Program-made: the position numbers and the translations under genes
Source of the DNA: Massospora cicadina
Taxonomy: Eukaryota; Entomophthoromycota; Entomophthoromycetes; Entomophthorales; Entomophthoraceae
Direction: 5' to 3'
Length of the DNA: 64,000 bases
NCBI GenBank assembly: GCA_022478985.1
Contig: JAKSZP010000177.1
Location: 62,001-126,000, forward strand
The notes under the pieces: model-generated
Databases searched by the model: none
What the model was told of the DNA's origin: nothing
What the model saw: the letters and a program-made list of their open reading frames with translations, nothing else
Part shown: one piece after another, positions 55,790 through 64,000 of the stretch
How the letters are laid out: every line of letters begins with the position of its first letter
Position numbering within the stretch: the stretch's first letter is position 1

Positions 55790-56620
55790 TAAGTCTAATT
55801 AAAGTTGGCGTTCTTCTTCAATAACTCAAAGAGCGGTGCCCCAATACAACTGAAGTTATGAATGAACCACCAGTAGTACTCAACCATTCCCAAAACACTT
55901 GGATATCGCGCTTATTGCTTGGCTAAGCCATCTTACATATGGCCTCCACCTTTTCCAGCTGAGGTTTAAGGCCCTTTGCATCCACTACAAACACGAGGTA
56001 TCTAATTGCTCTTTAAAAAGTGACACTTCCAAGGCTTGATCTTAATGCTAGCGTCAGCAAGGCAGCGGAACACTTGTTCCAAATGGTCCAAGTGTTCCAT
56101 GAACGTCTGTGAGAGTACATTGATAAAGTCAAGGTAAAGTAAAATGCAGGAAAGCTTTAAGTTACCTAAAACTATGTCCATTTCTCGCTGGTATGCTGCT
56201 GGGGCGTTGCATAAACCTTAGAATACTTTGGGTTGGAATAAGCCTTATAGGTTTTTATCGTGAGTTAGACCATTCTGCTAGTGGCAGTTTGATCTGCCAG
56301 TACCCCTATATCAAATCCTTGGCAGAAAAATAATTAGCCCCTCTCATTCAATCTAATGAATCATCAATCCACGGAAGGTAGTAGGAATCTTTCTAATGAT
56401 GCTATTGAGCTTTCAGTAGTCAATGACCACCCAGTTGGTCCAATCTTTTTTATTAACAATAAAGAACCAGCACTGCCCGCAGGCTCTTGGATGGCTCTAA
56501 CATCTCTTGTTCAATCAAATTGTCTGCATCATAGGAGACAGCCTCTTCCACCACTTTGGAGCACCAAATAGGCCATGAATGAATGGGACGATGATCTCCC
56601 ATGTCTACCTGATGCACTAC
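55790..56620 (-). pseudogene. Gy8: reverse transcriptase
   Basis: On the minus strand the catalytic loop near 56115-56160 reads LLYLDFINVLSQTF; YLDD is YLDF, so the second Asp is Phe. Fragments of the finger (VVEEAVSYDADN-like, near 56515-56560) and palm occur to the right, and the thumb with PLFELLKKNANF near 55800-55845. Several stops and shifts are present. Confidence 0.72.
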
Positions 56621-56949
56621 TCCTCGTGTGCACTACAAATCGTGGTCATCAGAAGCAAAAATACCTCAGTAATTTCAAGTAGGACCATCACCTTATCTTT
56701 TTGTTCCATGACAATCCAGTTATAGCTTCCCATGGAACCACTGCCATTACGCTAAATGGGGATCTTACCAGTTGTCAAGTTCCTCCCATGATCAAAGTCA
56801 TAATACAGTGAATCTCGTCAATAAAGCCAAGTGTAAATAAGCCACCATTTGGTGCCTTTGGACCATCATAGCCTCCTTCAGCAGGTATGCTATCAGCATC
56901 TTTTCCCCCTTCCCTGGGAACAATAAACCTAAGAGACACATAAGGTTTG

Positions 56950-57560
56950 ATCAGAGATTCCTGTTAGGGCCCCATAATCTCTCCATATAAACCTTCTGGG
57001 ATGTAAATTTCAAGCTCCGTCCCTAATATGACTTGATGACCAGATGGTATGCTTACAGTGCTCACAGCTCATAGTGGAATACCTTTGTACTCGTAGATCT
57101 GGTTAATGAGGGCTCTAGTCCTCCGTATTATCTGCCAATAATGACCAGAAATCATCCTGTCAATATACACCAAGTTGATCTGGATGGAGCAGATTGGGCC
57201 CTTTGGGACTCTGCTAGAGGTAAAGTAAATGAGGATCTGTTGTCCCAGGATACTAATGGTTTCTTCTGCCATATTTACCATGGCCCCAAATCGCCACATG
57301 AATACAGCACCAATCAACATGTAATAGTTATTATTTGGAAGAACTACCTCTGGAGTGGAAGCCCTAACTGAACCAAATTACAAAGGTAAAAGCTGTAAGC
57401 TCCTTTGGACACTGCTCTGCGCCCTGCAGTCCCATACACTAATCTGTGTTCCACATCAGGCTTCATGGAAGCACAGCCATGACCTTGGTGGAGATTATAT
57501 TAACTGGGGCACCAGTATTTATAATAGCTTGAATTTTTATGTTATGAACAAAAATATCAC
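56950..57560 (-). pseudogene. Gy8: protease and linker
   Basis: The minus strand reads IQAIINTGAPVNIISTKVMA near 57480-57530. The catalytic codon (57517-57519) is AAT, so DTGA has become NTGA. The far half reads MLIGAVFMWRFGAMVNMAEE, TISILGQQILIYFTSSRVPK (57180-57320), matching Gy5 almost word for word. The linker with EGLYGEIMGP-like residues lies near 56960-57010. Confidence 0.8.
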
Positions 57561-58993
57561 AGTAGGTATACTTCAAATAAAAAGAACCATTGGTGTTTAT
57601 TACATGAACGTCAAAGGGCTTTTTGCTACCAAGAAAAGTGGCTATACCAATACCAACATGAGGATACTCCTGGGCTATCTTTTCTACCAGGTTGGCTACA
57701 TTAACCCCACTAGGGAGGCAACTTCCGTTGGGGGTCTAACATCACTCATGCCATTTAGTTCAAGGATTTGAAAAGCATACATTTTGCACATCTCAGTGGA
57801 ACTTGGAGCCTGAGGGGCGATAAGCGCATTCTTAGAAGGAAGCTAAGATGTTGTGCAGAAGTTGTTGGTATAATAAGTCATCAGGTTAGTACTGGGGCCA
57901 ACGCAAAGAGACTCATGGGAATCGTCAGGGACAAATAAATTTGAATTAGTGGAGTTAGAGCGTCCCATCTTTAATCCACTAAGATTTCTCCTGCTCAATT
58001 AAAACAGATGCACTGCATGAACGTGATGATTGCCTGGGTAATTAGCCGCATAATGGCCTTTTTGTCTTCACAAGAAATATGCATTCATAAATGTCTTTCA
58101 GCTATTTTGCACCTGAAGGTTTTGCCAAAAGTTAACCAAATCATTGAAATTAGGATGGGTATGGGGCGGCTGAGTGTAAGGAGTGTGGAAAGGATCCACT
58201 AACATATTAAGTGGACAACAATTACCCAATGGATTATAACTGGGTCGTTGTGGTCCATTTCCTGATAAGATGCGGTGGCGGTATCAAAGGCCTTCCACTC
58301 CATATTGGGAGCGCTGAACGTGGCAGAGAGATGACATAAATTTTTTAATTAAAAAAAGACCCACGTCTTTGTTCAGTATGAGATTCATAGCATTATGCAG
58401 TTTATTAATGGCTTTACTTCCGCTGTCATGGTTATGCCTACATCCTCATTGGTTAAGATATTGGCTCCCACTAACACATGAGCTTCACTTGTGAATCTCT
58501 CTGCAAACTCCACCAATGACTTGTTCTTTTGAAACTTTATTGTCATAAATTCAGCCTTGCACTGCGTCAACTTCGCTACATCCCCAAACAGGTGGAGCAC
58601 AGTCTCCTTTACCGCTTGATATGATACAGAACTACTTTTTAGGTAACAGGTGACCTTGTTGGCGCTCTTAATATCTAGATTGGATAGCAACAGTTTTGCT
58701 TTATGCCAATCCAATGCCCCTTCCACAGAAAATTTGAACCATTCAAAATATCTGTGCATCTTCCTATCATGACTGAAAGGTGGTAAATTCTCAATCTGCA
58801 TAAAATCACCTTGCTCTGGGATCCAGACGCAAGGTTTAGATAAAATAAGTTCAGAATGGCCAAGGGGAACATCCCCTTGTGGACTAGAATAAGGTTGTGC
58901 AGATGGATGCAAATCCAGCACAGTGGACTGAGAAGAAGTTGAATTTGTGGAGAGGACTGCTGCTACCCCCAAAGTACTTGCTGGCTGATCCAT
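57560..58993 (-). pseudogene. Gy8: gag
   Basis: ATG at 58993 (MDQPASTLGVAAVL) opens a 202-residue frame, the longest in the window, to 58385. It includes MQIENLPPFSHDRKMHRYFE, WHKAKLLLSNLDIKSANKVT, VKETVLHLFGDVAKLTQCKA and TIKFQKNKSLVEFAERFTSE. It is closely similar to Gy5 gag. Farther left, near 58010-58080, RQKGHYAANYPG is the ruin of a CCHC knuckle with Cys lost. The leader between the LTR and this ATG is about 100 bases. Confidence 0.83.
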
Positions 58994-59096
58994 AGCATTA
59001 TCTCTAGACTCACCGCTGAATGCGCCCTTCTCTCCTTTACCAATCTGTTCAGCAAAATGTTTGTAAATTATTCACTCAGCTTTGAATAAATAGCAC

Positions 59097-60637
59097 TGTT
59101 AAATTCTGAGGATCGCTCACTTTTAGATTAAATCCTGCACATCTAATTAGGTTGAAGTTTTTCAGAAAGATCTTCGATTTAGCCTGTGTCTTACAGTATT
59201 TTGACCTTTTGAAAGCTCACTAGGCTTATAAAAATTAATCTGGCTCTTCTGGTCAATCTTGGGCTTAATTTTCCCTATGTAATGAAAACTTCTACCAAGG
59301 CAGACAAAGGTAAAAGCTGAGATTTTTCATTTTAGCAGCTTGTCAAAACACTTTTAAGATTAGACTTTGATAAAAAAAGCCAGATAAAGAGAATTAATGG
59401 AATATATTTTTTAAATAATATTATTTGATGATCATTTATTAGGCCAGGCGCAATTAATTATACCTCTAGGGCATCTCATGGCCACATTTAAGCACAAAGA
59501 TCCACTGATAATTATTTTCCACCTCAGTTTGGCCCTTAAACTGATACAATTACGACCTATTTCTTTGACTATTGGTGGCAAAATACTCTCATACTTGGGA
59601 AGACTTCAGGGGCAAAAATCACAATACAAACGTGCAAAATTGTCCTAGGACCAGCCCAATTTGAGTTTTGACATACAGCTGACAAAATACAACTTCTGGG
59701 AAATTTGGCTTATTTCAATTGAATGACATACCTCTAATTGGGGACGTCGGCATGTCTCTCTCAATATCACTAGGTATCTTCATTCAGGCGGTCCACATGC
59801 AAGTATTTTTGTGCCAAATATGAGGATTGACATACAAAATTTTCCATAGGGCTGGAAATTGGTTATGACATTATGATGTCAATTTTTTAATATATTTGTC
59901 TATGGGAATTTCAAAGGGTATTTTCAGTATTAATCCCTGGATGATTTCCTAAGATGAATGGTTGACATTGCCCCAATTAGTTGGGACCAAATGTTATAGT
60001 TTTTGCATGTAGAATAAGCCTGAATATGTGAGGATATTTAGCCTGAGCTTTCAAGAGAATAATCAAATTTGATTGATGTTGATATAATTGGCCTGAGCTG
60101 TCAAGTGTATAATTAGATCTATTTTATTAAGAAATTTGGCCTTAGCTTGAAAGTGATTAATTAATTTAATTTGAAGTTGAGATATTTGGCAGAGCTGTAA
60201 AGTAGATAATTTAATTAGCTTGGTGTTGAGATATTAGCACAATCCTTACCTTCTGATATGGATTCCTAGGCTGTTAGCTGAGGTGCCATATTAAGAATTT
60301 TCTTATTTCTAATAATCCTGTTGTTTGGCCCATTTGAGATAAAGATGCGTGGCGGCTCCCCTCTTTGGGTTGGGCACCACTATTGATACAAAAATTGAGA
60401 TATTCAGCACAAGCTGTTAAGTGAAAAATTAATTTAAGTTGACGTTGAGATATTTGGCATGAGCTGTAAAGTGGATAATTAAATTAACTTGGTGTTGAGA
60501 CATTCAGCCCAAGATGTACAGCAATAATTGGCTTTAGTTAACAATCAGAGAAATTGACCCAAGTTTTGAAAGTAAATTACCCTGATTTGTTGGTTTTCAA
60601 AGGGTTTATTTTTTGGGTCAACCACCAGAATCTGACA
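59097..60637 (-). repeat. Gy8: 5' LTR (or adjacent Gy7-type LTR)
   Basis: On the minus strand it starts TGTCAGATTCTGGTGG (60637) and ends CTCAGAATTTAACA (59097), 1.54 kb. It matches 11245-12529 and the Gy7 LTRs, including GGCCAG (59442-59447) and the TATA-like core. Its U3 half is expanded by imperfect repeats of about 60 bp (60060-60240 and 60380-60540). A worn GTGCTAT follows the LTR in place of a primer site. Whether it is truly the partner of 52915-53618 is uncertain. Confidence 0.75.
60060..60540 (-). repeat. Imperfect tandem repeats in the LTR U3
   Basis: The plus strand repeats a unit of the type TTGAGATATTTGGC, then GAGCTGTAAAGTGGATAA, then TTAATT-AACTTGGTG about six times, interrupted at 60240-60380. 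U3 repeats commonly hold promoter elements. Unit length is about 55-62 bp, estimated by eye. Confidence 0.6.
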
Positions 60638-60642
60638 TTTCA

Positions 60643-62271
60643 TGTCATGGAATCAGCTGATAAGAATTATACTGGGCTCACAATCAGGGTGTTTGAGCAC
60701 TCAGTGAAGAGCTCAGAATGCCTTAGGCAAAGAGGTCCAAGCGACTTGTATAAGTGAGGTTCTATTGGAAATGTGAGGGAAGCGAAAGTTTAATAATGTA
60801 CCAAAGGCCCTAAGGCAAACCAAATAATTGCAATGGGGGCAACTGCAAGTCTTGCGGGGGCAACCCCAAGGGTGGGGAAGGTAAGGAGGACAACTCTTCA
60901 GAATTTTCGGTTGTTGGCCTTTGGGTTCAAACGGATAAGATTGGGAGCCAATAAGGGGCAGAACAAGGCCCATCATGCAATAACTGGAAAGGTAGGGGGA
61001 TGGGACAGTGCGGAGCGTTGGGGCTGAGCTCTCCCTGGATGGGGCGCTCCAGACCCCATGGGCGAGCAAGGCCATTGGCTGACATACCAGGTAGGGGTCC
61101 CAACTCCATGAGCATTAGAGAAGGACCACTCTGGCACTGCTCCCATTGGGAAGCAGCTTTGGGGAAGCCAACTACAGAATGGACGGACAGATTTAAATTT
61201 GACAAACACATGATAACAGACAAGGAAGCGCTTTCATTGTCAGGGGTGCTCTGGTTTATTATACTCATGACGCAGCACTGGGTGGTGGGGTTGATCAACT
61301 GGATAATCAATTGGCAAGCATCAGAAGGAGGAGCTGGGTGGTGACATGCTTTGCCAGATCAATTGGTAGAATTTTTAATAAACAAATTAAGGTGGATGGA
61401 GGCTGCCATAAGCTGAGTGCTGTATATGAGGTTTATTAGGCACAAAGCACAAGAAAGTAATAGAGTGAACCAACAATAGCCCCTAGGCAGGGCGGTTATC
61501 TTAAAAATTGGGAAAATCGCTTGAGGGAAGTGTTATGGGATTGGTCAGTTTAGTTGCAATGTGATCTGGTTGGCTGGTGGGGAGAGGGTGGGGGATGCTC
61601 AAGGTCCTGGCAAACATAAGAAATCTTTAGTAAATTTCTTCACATTTCTGGGCCCAAGCCAGGTCAATGGTGCCAATATGGGCCCTGGCCATCTGAGTCA
61701 GCCTGCTTTAAAGATTCAGGTTTCCCATATTCAGCCCAGAGGGCTGTGGCAGCTAGGCTGAGTTATTCAAGACCTGGTCCTAACTCTCGATTGGGTTATT
61801 CACATGATCTGAACTTCTTGGATTTATCCTAGAGAGTTGAGGCAACTGATCTGAATTGTTCAATGCCTGGTCTGAGATCCAAATTGTGCCCCACTTTGAT
61901 TTTTGGTTCCAGCTAGCCTGGACTGGTTCCCAGGCTAGAGTTTGAATACTGGGACTTGATGTTGGCACGGGCAATTTCCTCAAAATTTTGGCATAATTTG
62001 CCTGGGGAGTGGGGGTCCCAGGGTCTGCTCATGGCCCCTGGCTTGCATAAACTCTCTACAAACCCCTTCTATCAAACTCAACAGGGTTGAGGAGGGGGAA
62101 GGAGTGGGAACAGGGTATCCTTGGGGGGAATAGCGGTCACCCATCACTCATCTACTATGTGTGCCAAGTCACTCAACTGCAACGGGGAGCCACTTGGGCC
62201 TTAGGGCCCCTTTTTTCCAGAAGGGGTATTGATTCCTATCCAGGTGTAGAGGCTTGTCTGCAGGACTTACA
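60643..62271 (-). repeat. Gy9: 3' LTR, GC-rich
   Basis: On the minus strand it starts TGTAAGTCCTGCAG (62271) just after the purine tract and ends CCATGACA (60643), 1.63 kb. It is much richer in G+C than anything else here (G runs near 60835-60890, 61010-61080 and 62085-62110). Imperfect direct repeats are present, for example near 61760 and 61857 (TGAGTTATTCAAGACCTGGT versus TGAATTGTTCAATGCCTGGT). Frames of 60-127 codons occur on both strands with no recognised protein. The LTR call rests on the polypurine tract and TG...CA termini; no partner LTR is in the window. Confidence 0.55.
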
Positions 62272-62285
62272 TTTCCCCACTTGAC
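62272..62285 (-). other. Gy9: polypurine tract
   Basis: The minus strand reads GTCAAGTGGGGAAA before TGTAAG. The preceding GGGCTTATGTTCGAGTC matches GGGCTTATGTTCAAGTC just before the tract in Gy7. Confidence 0.75.
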
Positions 62286-62559
62286 TCGAACATAAGCCCT
62301 AAGATTCCCAAGTAGCCTTCATTGATCTTTGTCATTCTTTAATTTTATTCCAAACTGCAAATAGAAGTCAGTCAAGTGCATAGCCTTAACTTTTTCCCCA
62401 ATTGCCAATGAATTTGGAGTCAGATCCCCTCTTCATCCTCAAGTGCAAAATATAGTATTAATTAGGTTATATATATTCTTTTTAATTTATTTTAAACTTT
62501 TTTCATACTTTTTCCCGTTTATGCAATGCTCATATATACTTATACTTTTCTTATTTGCC

Positions 62560-62940
62560 AGCTTATTAAACCTTCTTAGAAATTTTTCATGGACTCCGTT
62601 GTATATATGGCCAGTCATAATTTCTTGATTGTGTATTTGAAATAGGATGTCTTACCAATTATTTTAAATGGTTTAATCCAGGTGCAATCTAACTTTTGCA
62701 ATTGACCCAATCCTTGGGTATTGAAAAATAGAACCTCATTGTTAACTTCAAATTCGGCCAATTTATACCAATTTTCAGATTATTTTCATGTCAGGCCTTT
62801 TTCACGGAAAAACTGTTGTTAAAGGCTTGAGCTTGAAGTTTGATTGGAGTATCCGCAAGCTTTTTTAAAAAAGGACAACTGTTCTTGACAGGATCTTCTA
62901 GGACTAAATATAATAGTGATGGTATGGCCATATGTCTTCC
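62560..62940 (-). pseudogene. Gy9: integrase C-terminal part
   Basis: The minus strand aligns with Gy7 38345-38740. It gives pieces equivalent to QAQAFNNSFS-EKGLT, FEVNNEVLFFNTQG and HEKFLRRFNKLA. The domain follows the integrase core and probably binds DNA. Frames are broken, and the left end runs into an A-rich tract as in Gy7. Confidence 0.75.
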
Positions 62941-62944
62941 ATAT

Positions 62945-63826
62945 CATTGAGTTGTTGACTGAATCTAATTGTCAGATATTTGATAGGGAAATAATAATGT
63001 TAACACGCTTAATTTATTATGAATCATATTGGTTATCAGTGATAAAGATCAGGAATATTTTAAGCTTATGTAAAGCTTAAGATTTGTGGCCTAGCGATTC
63101 CACTTAATAATATTTGACTATGATGACTTGGGTACAGGGGCTTTATTGGTTTGGTCAGAATTAAAATAATAGCTGACTAAATGACCCAGGCACGTGGGCT
63201 TTGTTGGTCTATGTCAAAATTAGTTTTTAATGTTGATAGAGTTTTCAATCAAAATAATTACTAATTAGTGTTTATGAATCGCCTTGGTATGTGCTTCCAA
63301 TCGTTTGAGATTAGTACCAGTTCAGCTATTTGCAGATGCATTAGATACGCTGTCTTGAGAATATTTCTGAGTTTGAGACCAACTCTGAAACTTTTGAGAT
63401 GTCTTGAGTCGAATGGATTGTAGACCCTCAAATGAACTCATTACTTTCTCTGGCCAAGTGCCATTGAAAATGAGATGTCATGGGTAAGATGTGGTGAACA
63501 TTGAACCCTATAAATTATCTCAAGTTGTTACTAATAAAATAGAATCAACTATTATCTCGAGATTACAGTTTAATTTATAAAAGCTTTTTTGTATTTAATA
63601 CTTTACGTTGTATTAAGTTGAAAATTTACTTAGGATTAGTAGGATCAGGGCAGCAAGCCATCATATAAGTAACGACAGAAGAATATAGCTTCAAGTGTGA
63701 TTACCAAGGATTTATATCTTAACTATAGTCACCATCTGGTCTATTGTCTTCATACAATAGACATTTGAAACTCCACCTTACCTTAGAAGAAGAACCAGCC
63801 ATCCTTAATAGACCTAAAATTCTACA
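62945..63826 (-). repeat. Solo LTR inside Gy9 integrase
   Basis: The 882-bp unit is flanked by CATAT at 62940-62944 and 63827-63831. The alignment of Gy9 with Gy7 integrase breaks at the left copy and resumes at the right copy. Its minus-strand start is TGTAGAATTTTAGG; its far end reads CAACTCAATG, so the terminal CA would have mutated. No other copy is present. Orientation is not certain. Confidence 0.6.
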
Positions 63827-63831
63827 CATAT

Positions 63832-64000
63832 AATAGCTGAAATAGGGGACACTTGGTTGCTGTAATGTAGGACATATTGTAGCCATTACTGCTTAACTCA
63901 AGTAAGTATTCCATTCAAATGGTTTATCTGAAGTTAATTTTCTGATATTGTTCACCAACGTCACATCTGCGCGTTCAACAGTACCATAAGTTTTGGGATG
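63832..64000 (-). pseudogene. Gy9: integrase core fragment
   Basis: The minus strand reads a stretch equivalent to GTVERADVTLVNNIRKLTSD followed by KPFEWNTYLS. It aligns with TNGTVERANGTLVNI of Gy7, and the catalytic Glu is present. The core continues past the window end. Confidence 0.75.

Larger units (their letters stand above)
52915..60637 (-). mobile_element. Gy8: minus-strand gypsy element
   Basis: Read right to left on the minus strand: LTR (60637-59097), gag (58993-57560), protease (57540-57060), linker, RT (56620-55790), a solo LTR (55781-55316), RNase H (55310-54750), integrase (54600-53640), polypurine tract and a 3' LTR starting at 53618. Gag and pol are closest to Gy5. The two LTRs share the core around the TATA-like box but start differently, so this may be a hybrid or the 5' LTR may belong to a neighbour. 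TTTCA occurs at 52910-52914 and 60638-60642, which would be a duplication if the 3' LTR ends at 52915; that end is not independently supported. Confidence 0.75.
60643..64000 (-). mobile_element. Gy9: Gy7-family element, truncated by window end
   Basis: The minus strand from 64000 to about 62440 aligns with the Gy7 integrase end, A-rich tract and pre-LTR sequence, interrupted by a solo LTR (62945-63826). The polypurine tract at 62272-62285 and GC-rich LTR complete the 3' end. The rest of the element lies beyond the window. Confidence 0.75.

Noticed and set aside
60000..60560. Repeats considered as a CRISPR-like array
   Set aside because: Units are imperfect, unequally spaced and lie inside an LTR U3 of a eukaryotic retrotransposon; there are no cas genes.
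60713..61344. Overlapping open frames of 114-127 codons on both strands in the GC-rich block
   Set aside because: High GC reduces stop codons on both strands. No domain, start context or homologue is recognisable, and the block has LTR-like ends.
1..64000. Host genes, tRNA or rRNA genes
   Set aside because: No stretch showed a conserved host protein, exon structure or tRNA cloverleaf that I could support by eye. A tRNA or gene-prediction scan would be needed to exclude small ones.

Overview
The window reads as a transposon graveyard from a large, repeat-rich eukaryotic genome, most likely a filamentous fungus. That assignment rests on the style of the Ty3/gypsy elements (fungal-type chromoviruses with a C-terminal chromodomain, plus a second gypsy clade with a DTGA protease and a YLDD reverse transcriptase) and on the density of nested LTR elements. 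A rust-like basidiomycete with an expanded genome would fit, but nothing here proves the taxon. I found no convincing host gene, no tRNA or rRNA and no CRISPR. Nearly every protein-like stretch is a decayed fragment of gag or pol, with in-frame stops and frameshifts, many of the type expected from C-to-T or G-to-A transitions.

Layout. 1-1.3 kb: tail of a plus-strand chromovirus (Gy1). 1.65-7.3 kb: minus-strand gypsy element (Gy2). 7.3-9.5 kb: AT-rich, with one short unidentified frame. 9.53-46.6 kb: one minus-strand chromovirus (Gy3) blown apart by two nests. In the first, Gy4 (minus, 9932-26552) sits inside the 3' LTR of Gy3, and Gy5 (plus, 18978-24910) sits inside the gag of Gy4; the far end of Gy4 also holds a solo LTR and other debris. 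In the second, Gy6 (plus, 28623-42426) sits between the RNase H and integrase of Gy3, and Gy7 (plus, 32296-40136) sits between the reverse transcriptase and RNase H of Gy6. Paired LTRs, primer-binding sites, polypurine tracts, target-site duplications and resumption of the interrupted protein on the far side support the nesting. 46.6-48.4 kb: very AT-rich spacer. 48.46-50.7 kb: a pair of approximately 0.7 kb repeats around 0.85 kb, possibly a small non-autonomous LTR element. 51.1-52.9 kb: GC-richer gag or LINE-ORF1-like remnant with a CCHC knuckle. 52.9-60.6 kb: minus-strand gypsy element Gy8 with a solo LTR inside pol. 60.6-64 kb: minus-strand element Gy9 (a relative of Gy7) with an unusually GC-rich LTR and another solo LTR inside its integrase.

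The elements do not act together in a pathway; they record successive insertions. Order from nesting: Gy3 is oldest, then Gy4 and Gy6, then Gy5 and Gy7. Gy4, Gy5, Gy7, Gy8 and Gy9 form one clade (homologous gag or integrase tail; where visible the primer site is TGGTGCTCACT), while Gy1 and Gy3 are chromoviruses. Gy5 is the best preserved: its DTGA, YLDD and integrase D,D-35-E residues all remain. Other copies have lost catalytic aspartates, repeatedly by Asp-to-Asn changes. Coordinates of domain fragments are approximate because frames shift often. LTR ends are given to the base where termini and duplications could be read. All alignments were made by eye.
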